Shown here: in pieces, positions 56,657-64,000 of the stretch
Numbering within the stretch: the first letter of the stretch is position 1
Layout of the letters: every line of letters starts with the position of its first letter
Assembly (NCBI RefSeq): GCF_018130065.1
Contig: NZ_JAFCME010000002.1
Coordinates: forward strand, 355,433-419,432
DNA from: Bradyrhizobium sp. AUGA SZCCT0158
GTDB lineage: Bacteria; Pseudomonadota; Alphaproteobacteria; Rhizobiales; Xanthobacteraceae
Length of the DNA: 64,000 nucleotides
Direction of reading: 5' to 3'
Notes under the pieces: generated by a model
Seen by the model: the letters and a program-made list of their open reading frames with translations, nothing else
Told to the model about the DNA's origin: nothing
The model's database searches: none
Made by a program: the position numbers and the translations under genes

Positions 56657-57928
56657 GTGAAGCTCCGCGGTTTGTTCGCAGCGGCGCTGGCCGCATTCGT
56701 CGTCCTCGTCTCGTCGTATGTCGTGCGTGCCAGCGAGCCTGCGCCGGGCGCGGGAAGCTTTTCGCGCGAAGGCCTGGCGCGCGTCGGCGACTATATCCGC
56801 AACGAAATCGCGGCCGGCACAATCCCCGGTGCGATGTTGCTGATCCAGCAGCACGGCAAGCCGGTCTATTTCGAGAGCTTCGGCGTCCGCGACGTCGCGA
56901 CCAAACTGCCGATGAGCGCGGATACCATCTTCCGCCTCTATTCGATGTCGAAGCCGATCACCTCGGTGGCGGCGATGATGCTGGTCGAGGACGGAAAATT
57001 AAGACTCGACGATCCGGTCTCGAAATACATCCCGGCCTTTGCGGCGACAAAAGTCGGCGTCGAGAAGCGCGCCGACGACGGCACGCTGACGCTGGTCGAG
57101 GAACCGCTCGAACGGCCCATTACCATCACCGATTTGCTGCGCCATACCTCCGGCCTGCCTTACGGTTACATGGGAGGAGGTCTTGTACGCGCCCGCTACG
57201 CCGAGGCCGGTCTGATCCGCCGCAACCTGACCAATGCCGAATTTGCCGAGCAAGTCGCAAAACTGCCGTTGGTCGAGCAGCCAGGCACGCGATGGGACTA
57301 CGGCTTTTCCACCGACGTGCTCGGGCGCGTGATCGAGGTGGCGTCGGGAAAATCCCTGCTTGAGTTCGAAAAGGAACGGTTGCTCGGCCCACTCGGGATG
57401 AGCGAGACGGCGTTCATCGTCAGCGATCCGGCAATGCGGCCACGCATTGCCGAGCCGATGCCGACCGATCGCGCGATCAGCCCGGTCACCAACGTCCGAG
57501 ATCCGATGGAGCCGAGGCGGATGGAGTCCGGCGGCGGCGGCATGGTGGGCACCATCGGCGACTATGCTCGCTTCGCCCAAATGCTGCTGAATGGCGGCAC
57601 TTTCGAAGGTCGTCGCTACCTCAGGCCCGAGACGATCGCGCTCATGACGTCCGACCATATCGGCGCGAAAACGAAAATCGCGCGCGACTATGCCTACTAT
57701 CCCGGCGAAACCAGCGGCTTCGGCCTCGGTTTTGCGGTGCGCACGTCGGTGCCGCCGAACACGTCGTGGCCGCTGGGCGAGTACCGCTGGGATGGGGTCG
57801 CGGGCACGTTCTTCTTCATCGATCCCAAGGACGATATGTTCGCGATCTTCATGGTGCAGACGCCATCGCAGCGCGGACGCATTCAGCTTGCATTGAAGAC
57901 GCTGATCTATCAGGCCTTGGGAAGGTAA
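56657..57928 (+). CDS. serine hydrolase, beta-lactamase class C-like (copy 2)
   Basis: A 423-aa paralogue of the previous protein. SxxK is S96-M-S-K99 in IFRLYSMSKPITSVAAMMLV; the Tyr motif is YGFSTDVLGRVIEVASGKSL. A signal peptide begins directly at GTG 56657 (MKLRGLFAAALAAFVV), which has GGAG upstream; ATG 56633 is possible but falls inside the previous gene. Four bp separate the genes. A recent tandem duplication; the pair may be bicistronic. Confidence 0.85.
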   Translation: MKLRGLFAAALAAFVVLVSSYVVRASEPAPGAGSFSREGLARVGDYIRNEIAAGTIPGAMLLIQQHGKPVYFESFGVRDVATKLPMSADTIFRLYSMSKPITSVAAMMLVEDGKLRLDDPVSKYIPAFAATKVGVEKRADDGTLTLVEEPLERPITITDLLRHTSGLPYGYMGGGLVRARYAEAGLIRRNLTNAEFAEQVAKLPLVEQPGTRWDYGFSTDVLGRVIEVASGKSLLEFEKERLLGPLGMSETAFIVSDPAMRPRIAEPMPTDRAISPVTNVRDPMEPRRMESGGGGMVGTIGDYARFAQMLLNGGTFEGRRYLRPETIALMTSDHIGAKTKIARDYAYYPGETSGFGLGFAVRTSVPPNTSWPLGEYRWDGVAGTFFFIDPKDDMFAIFMVQTPSQRGRIQLALKTLIYQALGR

Positions 57929-57931
57929 GCG

Positions 57932-59002
57932 TCAAGCCCCGCGCACGATCTCGCGCACGAAACCGACCGTCTCTTCGATCATCGCGGCCGTCACATCGAG
58001 ATGGGTGCAGGCACGGATCCTGCCGTCCATCATCGCCAGCAGCACGCCGCGCTTGCGCAGAGCCTCGATCATCTTGTCGCCCGGAATGCCGGCACCGTCA
58101 GGCTTGAAGAACACGAGGTTGGTCTCGGGCTCCTGGACCTCGATGCCATTGATCTGCGAGAGGCCGCGCGCCAGCGCCCGCGCGTTGGCGTGATCGTCGG
58201 CGAGGCGGTCGACGTGATGGTCGAGGGCGTAGACGCAGGCCGCTGCACAAATGCCGGCCTGCCGCATCGAGCCGCCGAGCCGCTGCTTCCAGCGCCAGAC
58301 ATTGTCGATGAAATCGCGCGAGCCGGCGATGGCGCCGCCGACGGGCGCACCGAGGCCCTTGGAGAAATCGATCCACGCCGAATCCCAGCCCGCAGCCATG
58401 TCGCGCGCGGAAATACCCGACGCGACGCAGGCGTTCAGCAGTCGCGCTCCGTCCATATGGGTGACGAGCCCGTTGGCCTTGGCGATTTCGACGATCTCAT
58501 CCAGCGCGGCCTTCTTCCAGATCGTGCCGCCGCCGATATTGGCTGTTTGTTCGACGCTGACGACGGTTTGCGGCGGCTGGTAGCGCGAGCGCGGATGAAG
58601 CGCGGCACGAAACGTCTCCGGCGAGAATTGCCCGTCGTCGCCCGGCAGCGGGGTGATCTGGAAGCCGCCGAGGGCGGCATGCGCACCACCTTCGCGGGCG
58701 ATGATATGTGCGCTGACATGCGCCAGGATCTCGTCGCCCGGCCGGCACCACGACAAGGTCGCCGCGACGTTGCACATGGTGCCCGACGGCATGAATACGG
58801 CCGCTTCCTTGCCGAGCAGGTCGGCGACGCGTTCGCACAGCAGGTTCACGGTCGGATCATCGCCGATCTGTTCGTCGCCGACTTCGGCCCGCGCCATCGC
58901 CTCGCGCATCGCCGGCGTGGGGCGGGTCTGGGTATCCGACAGCAGGTTGATACGGACCGGCGCTGCCTTGGGATCGCGCGGAGGAGGGGTGTAGTGGGTC
59001 AT
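57932..59002 (-). CDS. L-threonine aldolase (low-specificity type)
   Basis: A 356-aa PLP enzyme: INLLSDTQTRPTPAMREAMA, EVGDEQIGDDPTVNLLCERV, FMPSGTMCNVAATLSW, the PLP-lysine region WIDFSKGLGAPVGGAIAG and the SVEQTANIGGGTIW block. Cleaves threonine or allo-threonine to glycine and acetaldehyde. Glycine produced here could feed the glycine cleavage operon elsewhere in the window. Single gene, convergent with the preceding hydrolase pair. Confidence 0.92.
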   Translation of the reverse strand: MTHYTPPPRDPKAAPVRINLLSDTQTRPTPAMREAMARAEVGDEQIGDDPTVNLLCERVADLLGKEAAVFMPSGTMCNVAATLSWCRPGDEILAHVSAHIIAREGGAHAALGGFQITPLPGDDGQFSPETFRAALHPRSRYQPPQTVVSVEQTANIGGGTIWKKAALDEIVEIAKANGLVTHMDGARLLNACVASGISARDMAAGWDSAWIDFSKGLGAPVGGAIAGSRDFIDNVWRWKQRLGGSMRQAGICAAACVYALDHHVDRLADDHANARALARGLSQINGIEVQEPETNLVFFKPDGAGIPGDKMIEALRKRGVLLAMMDGRIRACTHLDVTAAMIEETVGFVREIVRGA

Positions 59003-59045
59003 GACTGACTCTCGTGATTTGCAAGATGACGGGGAGAGGGAGGAA

Positions 59046-60191
59046 TTATCTGAAGCGCAGATTTTCGCGTGACAACTGGTCGATCGATCTGCACCCCATC
59101 AGCTTCATGTCGCGCTCGATCTCGGTCCGCATCAGGCCGAGTGCGCGCTCAACGCCGGCCTGGCCGGCTGCGGCGAGAGGATAGAGATAGAAGCGCCCGA
59201 CGCCAACCGCTTTGGCTCCCAGCGACAATGCTTTCAGGACATGGGTGCCACGCTGGATTCCGCCGTCGATGATGACATCGATCCGGTCGCCGACGGCATC
59301 GACGATTTCAGCCAGCTGATCGAACGCCGCCCGCGAACCGTCGAGCTGCCGGCCGCCATGGTTGGACAGGATGATGCCGGTGCAGCCGATCTCGACGGCG
59401 CGTTTGGCATCGGCCACCGACATGATGCCCTTCAGGCAGAATTGTCCGTTCCATAGCTTCACCATTTCAGCGACGTCGTCCCAGGTCATGGACGGGTCGA
59501 GCATTTCGGTGAAGTAGCGCCCGATCGACATGGCGCCGCCGCTCATATCGACGTGCTCGTCGAGCTGAGGCAGTTTGAAGCCCTCATGAGTGAGATAGTT
59601 GATGCCCCACATCGGCTTGATCGCGAACTGGGCCATGCCGGCAAGCGTCAGGCGGAAGGGAATCGAGAATCCGGTTCGCAAATCGCGTTCGCGATTTCCC
59701 CCGGTGATGCTGTCCACCGTCAGCATCATGACGTTGACGCCGGCTTGCTTCGCCCGCTGCATCATGGCGCGGTTGAGACCGCGGTCGCGGTGAAAATAGA
59801 ACTGATAGACCTGCGGCGTAGCGTGCGCCTTGCGCAGTTCCTCGAGGCTGACGGTGCCGAGCGAGGAGACGCCGAACATCGTGCCGTACTTCGCGGCTGC
59901 TGCAGCCACCGCGCGCTCGCCGGTATGGTGGAACAGGCGCTGCAGCGCAGTCGGGGAGCAATAGACCGGCATCGCCAGCTTCTGGCCCATCACGGTCACC
60001 GACATGTCGATGGCCTCGACGCCGCGCAGCACGTTGGGGACCAGATCGCAGCGCTCGAAGCTTTGGGTATTCCGGCGCAGCGTCGCCTCGTCGTCGGCGG
60101 CGCCGTCGATGTAATTGAAGATCGGGCCGGGCAAGCGCCGTTGCGCCAGCTTTCGGAAGTCATGGAAGTTGTGGCAGTCGCTCAAGCGCAT
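59046..60191 (-). CDS. lldD: FMN-dependent L-lactate dehydrogenase / alpha-hydroxyacid oxidase
   Basis: A 381-aa TIM-barrel flavoenzyme: LAQRRLPGPIFNYIDGAADD, LAMPVYCSPTALQRLFH, MLTVDSITGGNRERD, the catalytic His in LSNHGGRQLDGSRAAF and DGGIQRGTHVLKALSLGAKA for FMN binding. Oxidises L-lactate or related alpha-hydroxyacids, probably with electron transfer to the membrane chain. Symbol by family; other substrates possible. Confidence 0.87.
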   Translation of the reverse strand: MRLSDCHNFHDFRKLAQRRLPGPIFNYIDGAADDEATLRRNTQSFERCDLVPNVLRGVEAIDMSVTVMGQKLAMPVYCSPTALQRLFHHTGERAVAAAAAKYGTMFGVSSLGTVSLEELRKAHATPQVYQFYFHRDRGLNRAMMQRAKQAGVNVMMLTVDSITGGNRERDLRTGFSIPFRLTLAGMAQFAIKPMWGINYLTHEGFKLPQLDEHVDMSGGAMSIGRYFTEMLDPSMTWDDVAEMVKLWNGQFCLKGIMSVADAKRAVEIGCTGIILSNHGGRQLDGSRAAFDQLAEIVDAVGDRIDVIIDGGIQRGTHVLKALSLGAKAVGVGRFYLYPLAAAGQAGVERALGLMRTEIERDMKLMGCRSIDQLSRENLRFR

Positions 60192-60211
60192 GGCGTTTCC
60201 CCGCGGGGCAG

Positions 60212-60240
60212 AAAAAAGGCCCCGGTTTTCCCGGGGCCTT
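60212..60240 (-). terminator. rpsD terminator
   Basis: GGCCCCGG (60218-60225) and CCGGGGCC (60231-60238) form a perfect stem, followed on the minus strand by a run of six T. Downstream of rpsD; lldD begins beyond it. Confidence 0.85.
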
Positions 60241-60263
60241 TGTAGCTCGAAAATCCGCGCCGA

Positions 60264-60881
60264 TCAGCGCGAATAGAATTCGACGATCAGATGCGGCTCC
60301 ATCTGCACCGCGAACGGCACGTCCGACAGCGCCGGGATGCGGGTGAACTTCGCCGTCATCTTGGAGTGATCGGCCTCGATGAAGTCGGGCACGTCGCGCT
60401 CGCCGAGCTGGCTGGCTTCCAGCACCGGGGTGAGCTGCTTGGAGGATTCCTTGATCTCGACGACGTCGCCGGGCTTGACCTTGTAGCTCGAAATGTTGAC
60501 GCGGCGGCCGTTCACCTTGATGTGGCCGTGGTTGATGAACTGGCGCGCGGCGAACATGGTGGCGACGAACTTGGCGCGGTAGACCACGGTGTCGAGGCGG
60601 CGCTCGAGCAGGCCGATCAGGTTTTCACCGGTGTCGCCCTTCATCCGGCCGGCTTCGACATAGATGCCGTGGAACTGGCGCTCGGAAATGTTGGCGTAAT
60701 AGCCCTTGAGCTTCTGCTTGGCGCGGAGCTGCACGCCGAAGTCGGACAGCTTGCCCTTGCGGCGCTGGCCGTGCTGGCCGGGGCCGTATTCACGGCGGTT
60801 CACGGGGCTCTTGGGGCGGCCCCAGATATTCTGGCCCATACGGCGATCGATCTTGTACTTCGCCTCACTGCGCTTAGTCAT
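60264..60881 (-). CDS. rpsD: 30S ribosomal protein S4
   Basis: A 205-aa primary 16S-binding protein: [40 protein letters not shown] and the S4 domain [39 protein letters not shown] 60881 follows GAGGACG. A longer in-frame extension to 61115 lacks ribosomal sequence. Confidence 0.98.
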   Translation of the reverse strand: MTKRSEAKYKIDRRMGQNIWGRPKSPVNRREYGPGQHGQRRKGKLSDFGVQLRAKQKLKGYYANISERQFHGIYVEAGRMKGDTGENLIGLLERRLDTVVYRAKFVATMFAARQFINHGHIKVNGRRVNISSYKVKPGDVVEIKESSKQLTPVLEASQLGERDVPDFIEADHSKMTAKFTRIPALSDVPFAVQMEPHLIVEFYSR

Positions 60882-61072
60882 CGCGTCCTCTTGATAAGTT
60901 TGAGTTTTGAGGAGACGCGCCCTCCTGTGCGCCGGGAACTTCCCGGTGCCGACAGGTCCGCCTCGAAAGCTCGGGGAGGACCACGGGTCGCGAAACGCAA
61001 CGCGGGCCGAAAACGGCCCGCGAGCAAGCGGGTTATTAGGGGGGAAGTGCCGTTGTGTCAACGATTTGGGCA

Positions 61073-61229
61073 CGTCATTCCGGGGCAATGCGCAGCATTG
61101 AACTATGGTGCGCAATTGCGCACCTGAATTGAACTATGGTGCGCAATTGCGCACCTGAGGATCTCGAGATCCCGAGAGGTGCAATTGCACCCCTGAGGTT
61201 CGCTTCGCCCCGGGATGACGGCCGTGAGG
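61073..61229. repeat. palindromic intergenic repeat (family A), copy 3
   Basis: Two adjacent copies of ATGGTGCGCAATTGCGCACC (61105 and 61137), then GATCTCGAGATC and GGTGCAATTGCACC. Tandem duplication within a repeat of the type at 18419 and 47448. Confidence 0.75.
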
Positions 61230-61232
61230 CCG

Positions 61233-62012
61233 TCAAGTCGCGACCGCCCGGACCGCTTTTGGCTCGGTTTGCTGCCGATTCGCCCGCAATTCCCCCGCGA
61301 TTTCGGTGTTCAGCACCTGTTCCAGCCGATTCAGCACCTTGGCGATCAGGGCGGCGTCGGTAATCCGGTGGTCCCAGCGCAGCACGACGTCGATCGACTG
61401 GTCAGGTTTCTCGACCCCGTAGCTCAGCACGAAGGGGCCCGGGCTCATGGCGTGGAGCTGGCCGGCGCCATAGGCGGCCACCGACGTGACCCCGAAACTG
61501 CCGAAATAATTGGCGCGCTGGCGGCCGAAATTCAGCCCGATCGCCCAGAACAGCCGGCGCAGCGGCAGCGGCAGCCGCGTCGTGCGCAGGATTTTGCGGA
61601 ACGCCGGCACCTGTTCGATCGGCGCCTCCTTGGCATGCCGGATCATCGCGTCGACCTCCGCCAGCGACATTTCATCGGGGGCGGTGACCTTTTGCGGCAG
61701 CACGCAATCCTGGCCGTCCTCGACGCGCGCGATCGCCACCATCGCGACGCTGCGCGGCAGTTCGTAGAACGCAGGCATTGGCCATTTGACGTACAGCGTG
61801 CGCAGCACCGGTTGCTCCTTGGCGACCAGCGCGAACGCCTTGACGAAGATCGCCGCCCAGCCCGGCCGCACCGCGGCCTGCGCGCGCGCCTCCAGCAGGC
61901 CACGGATATTGAGCGGCCGCGCCAGCGAGACGAACGGCACGCGCTTCGACGCATGCATGAGGTCAGCGACGAGACGGCGCGGCAATGTTATTTTTCGAAC
62001 CGTTCCGCGCAT
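61233..62012 (-). CDS. E2-like 2-oxoacid acyltransferase domain protein without lipoyl domain
   Basis: A 259-aa protein covering only the catalytic domain of dihydrolipoamide acyltransferases: RRLVADLMHASKRVPFVSLA, YVKWPMPAFYELPRSVAMVA, SFGVTSVAAYGAGQLH and the active-site LRWDHRITDAALIAKVLNRL (His and Asp of HRxxDG present, Gly replaced by Ala). No lipoyl domain and no E1/E3 partners nearby. It may use other acyl donors, as chloramphenicol acetyltransferase-like proteins do. ATG 62012 has GGAG upstream. Confidence 0.8.
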   Translation of the reverse strand: MRGTVRKITLPRRLVADLMHASKRVPFVSLARPLNIRGLLEARAQAAVRPGWAAIFVKAFALVAKEQPVLRTLYVKWPMPAFYELPRSVAMVAIARVEDGQDCVLPQKVTAPDEMSLAEVDAMIRHAKEAPIEQVPAFRKILRTTRLPLPLRRLFWAIGLNFGRQRANYFGSFGVTSVAAYGAGQLHAMSPGPFVLSYGVEKPDQSIDVVLRWDHRITDAALIAKVLNRLEQVLNTEIAGELRANRQQTEPKAVRAVAT

Positions 62013-62109
62013 GACTCCGCTCAAGTTCCTGCAATCAACAAATCAGAAAAACCAGCGGGCCCAACGACCCGCCAGTGCCCTGATGTAGCACGAACCGGCC
62101 GGTTTGACG

Positions 62110-62240
62110 CCAGAGCCTTTCCGTTTCGATTGCATCGAAATGGAGCTCTGGGCCCTTATTTTGACCCGTTTTCTTGACGCGAACCGGGTCTACCCACGGA
62201 CCAAGTCCGAGGGCATGCTTCGCTTGAAAACGCTCCAGCC
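62110..62240. repeat. interspersed repeat (family D), copy 2
   Basis: Contains CTTGACGCGAACCGGGT and CATGCTTCGCTTGAAAACG CT, the inverse of the element at 42603-42656, with a TTTCGATTGCATCGAAA palindrome at its left. Confidence 0.7.
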
Positions 62241-62627
62241 TTATGGCGCTGGTTTGGCCAAGGGTTCGCCTGCCTTGACGACGTAAACCCCAAGCACTTT
62301 GAAGGGCTTGTCGCCGGCCTTGGCGTCGTGAACGACGCCTTCCGGGATCTGGTAGGATTCCCCGGCCTTGATCTTCACGGGCGGCTTGCCGTCGATGATG
62401 AGCTCAAGCTCGCCCTCGAGCACATAGCCGGTCTCGGCACCGGGATGGGTATGGCGGCCGGCCGCGCCGCCTGCAGGCACTTCCGCAATCGCGGTGACGG
62501 TGTTGTAGCCGGGTGGGAAGTCGAGTTTTTGCAGCGGGGTGCGCTTGATGCCGCTTTGCTGGGCAATCGCGACCCCGGCGCCGGCGAAGGCTATGACGGT
62601 CAATCCGAGCAGAATTTTCCTGATCAT
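62241..62627 (-). CDS. secreted cupin-domain protein
   Basis: A 128-aa exported cupin: signal peptide MIRKILLGLTVIAFAGAGVA, then cupin motif 1 GRHTHPGAETGYVLEGELEL (His and Glu for metal binding) and motif 2 GESYQIPEGVVHDAKAGDKP. Metal-binding beta barrel, likely Mn or Zn; substrate unknown. Opposite strand to any near neighbour of similar function. Confidence 0.85.
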   Translation of the reverse strand: MIRKILLGLTVIAFAGAGVAIAQQSGIKRTPLQKLDFPPGYNTVTAIAEVPAGGAAGRHTHPGAETGYVLEGELELIIDGKPPVKIKAGESYQIPEGVVHDAKAGDKPFKVLGVYVVKAGEPLAKPAP

Positions 62628-62692
62628 GATGTTTGTTCTCCCTGTGGGTAAAGACTAGCACGACACCACCGCCGGCAAAGCTGGGTGTGCAG

Positions 62693-63472
62693 CTAACGCT
62701 TGATCCCTTCAAAACTCGCCGCGATGCCGCGCTGAAACAGCGACCAGTCGAAGCCGAGCGCGAGCGCCACATACCCGCGCTCGATCATTTTATTGGCCTG
62801 TTCGGCCGATCGCGCGACGCCGCCGATCGGTACGCCGCTCTTGAAGATGCCTTCCTCGGCGCGCTGCATCAGCGCGACCACTTCGGGGTCGTCGGGCAGG
62901 CCACGCTTGTTGATGGATGTCGCAAGGTCGCCGGGGCCGATCACCGCAAGGTCGATGCCTGGCGTTGCCATGATCTCGTCGATGCGGTTGACCGCCTCGA
63001 CATGTTCAATGGTGATCATGCAGATCATGTCATCGTCGGCGGTCGCCATGTAGTCCGGCATCGACACGCCCCAACGGAACGGCGCGTGAAACGGCCCCCA
63101 CAGCCGGTCGCCCTTCGGCGGATAGCGCACGCTGCGTACCGCCTTTTCGGCATCGGCCGCGTTGCAGATCATCGGAAAATTGATGCCGAGCGCACCGATG
63201 TCCATCGGCGCCTTCGCCAGATGCGGCTCGTTGGCCGCGATCCGCACCATCGGCACGCAGGGCGTGCCTGAAGTGGCCGTGATCATCGCATGCGCCGAGC
63301 CGAGATCGATCGGGCCGTGTTCGAGATCGACGATGATCCAGTCAATCCCGGTGCGGGCCATGATCTGCACCGTCTGGATCGAGGGGATGGTCGCGATGGC
63401 GCCGAAGGTCGGACGCTTCTCGCGCCATTGCTGACGGAGACGGTTGAGGGGCGTGGAGGGAGCGGAGGTCAA
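62693..63472 (-). CDS. HpcH/HpaI aldolase family protein
   Basis: A 259-aa class II aldolase: REKRPTFGAIATIPSIQTVQ, IDWIIVDLEHGPIDLGSAHA (catalytic Asp/His region), PMVRIAANEPHLAKAPMDIG, NRIDEIMATPGIDLAVIGPG for metal and substrate. Cleaves 4-hydroxy-2-oxo acids. The family's N-terminus fits TTG 63472 (TSAPSTPLNRLRQQWREKRP); upstream in-frame residues come from a repeat region. No partner gene nearby. Confidence 0.87.
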   Translation of the reverse strand: MTSAPSTPLNRLRQQWREKRPTFGAIATIPSIQTVQIMARTGIDWIIVDLEHGPIDLGSAHAMITATSGTPCVPMVRIAANEPHLAKAPMDIGALGINFPMICNAADAEKAVRSVRYPPKGDRLWGPFHAPFRWGVSMPDYMATADDDMICMITIEHVEAVNRIDEIMATPGIDLAVIGPGDLATSINKRGLPDDPEVVALMQRAEEGIFKSGVPIGGVARSAEQANKMIERGYVALALGFDWSLFQRGIAASFEGIKR

Positions 63473-63549
63473 ATGGAAATTCCGTTTGGCGGGGAGGGCG
63501 GATGCGCGCAGGATAGCATATGATGCGCGGGTGCTAATGGCTCTCTCCG

Positions 63550-63665
63550 CGTCATTGCGAGCCACCGGGTCGCGCGAATGCGCGCCCGATGACAGGCTCC
63601 GCGAAGCAATCCACCTATCCGCGCGCCGAGGCATGGATTGCTTCGCTTCGCTCGCAATGACGGCG
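63550..63665. repeat. palindromic repeat cluster
   Basis: GCGTCATTGCGAGCCACCGG at the left and GGATTGCTTCGCTTCGCTCG CAATGACGG at the right are inverted, with GCGCGAATGCGCGC between. Non-coding. Confidence 0.65.
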
Positions 63666-63679
63666 ATGGTGTAGCGCCA

Positions 63680-63790
63680 CACCATGCTGTCATCCCCGCG
63701 CACGCGGGGATCCAGTACGCCGCGGCTTCTCAGTTCAATCATCAGGTCTCTGGGATACTGGATCACCCGCATGCGCGGGTGATGACAGCT
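63680..63790. repeat. palindromic repeat (family B), copy 2
   Basis: GTCATCCCCGCGCACGCGGG GATCCAGTACGCCG and an inverted GGATCACCCGCATGCGCGGG TGATGAC. Related to the element at 21464-21590. Confidence 0.65.
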
Positions 63791-63791
63791 G

Positions 63792-63995
63792 AATATGTGT
63801 CGCGATCTCGCGGCGCATTGCGCCCGAGCTTTGCCAGAAATTCCTTGCCCTCGAAAATGAGGGCGCAGGGAAGACCGGGTGCGCGCTGCACCCGGGGTCC
63901 CGTGTGCGGTTAGCACAAGAAATGCTGCACACGAGCATACAGGGCAGCGGAGAACACCCGGCCTTCCCTGCGCAATGGCTTTACGGCTTATGCCG
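63792..63995 (-). repeat. about 200-bp interspersed Bradyrhizobium-type repeat, right copy
   Basis: Minus-strand reading begins GGCATAAGCCGTAAAGCC and includes CATTGCGCAGGGAAGG and TTCTCCGCTGCCCTGTATGC. Inverted relative to the copy at 2183-2384. It may continue past the window edge. Confidence 0.8.
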
Positions 63996-64000
63996 TGATC

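Overview
The window is about 64 kb of high-GC alphaproteobacterial chromosome. Protein sequences, gene order and interspersed palindromes all look like Bradyrhizobium. Examples are recA with a GAAC-N7-GAAC LexA box, NADP isocitrate dehydrogenase, the F1-ATPase zeta inhibitor, purC-purS-purQ-purL, bolA and grxD, and rpsD. The genus call is an inference from sequence recognition, with no database search.

Layout. 1-2.5 kb: the N-terminal part of an RND-efflux membrane-fusion lipoprotein that runs off the left edge, then a truncated IS110-type transposase and interspersed repeats. 2.6-8.3 kb: small secreted or lipoprotein genes, a secreted caspase-like protein, an HdeA/B-like protein, a hotdog thioesterase and a PilZ protein. 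8.4-15.1 kb: an accessory island against recA. It holds three short genes for peptides with bacteriocin-type double-glycine leaders (two preceded by a TGTGA-N6-TCAC(A/G) dyad), two small RNA candidates with general-stress sigma-EcfG promoters and intrinsic terminators, an IS1-like transposase, a phage-type protein, a degenerate tRNA-like sequence, a two-gene unit ending in a PBECR-type nuclease-like protein, and a cluster of palindromes. AGGCCA arrays like IS21-family ends occur at 10.4 and 15.05 kb.

15.2-34 kb is mostly core: recA, two coupled DUF1835-like genes, the glycine cleavage operon gcvT-gcvH-gcvP behind a tandem glycine riboswitch, alaS, icd, a membrane-anchored alpha/beta hydrolase, and a TrmJ-type RNA methyltransferase fused to a degenerate DUF559 domain. 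32.1-38.0 kb is a self-contained cyanate module: a PAS-PAS-AAA-Fis sigma-54 activator diverges from a NrtA/CmpA-type ABC transporter plus cyanase, with a near-consensus sigma-54 promoter and an inverted repeat between them.

38-50 kb: a PEP-mutase-like enzyme with a divergent LysR regulator, the ATPase zeta inhibitor, purine genes (with a small coiled-coil gene inside purS-purQ), a Bug-type binding protein, an EamA exporter, purL, an acyltransferase, DUF427 and bolA. 50-64 kb: LtrA-like protein, ergothioneine genes egtD and egtB, grxD, a macro-domain protein without a normal start codon, two tandem SxxK hydrolases, threonine aldolase, lactate dehydrogenase, rpsD with its terminator, a lipoyl-less E2-like acyltransferase, a secreted cupin and an HpcH/HpaI aldolase. 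A roughly 200-bp interspersed repeat lies near both window ends in opposite orientation.
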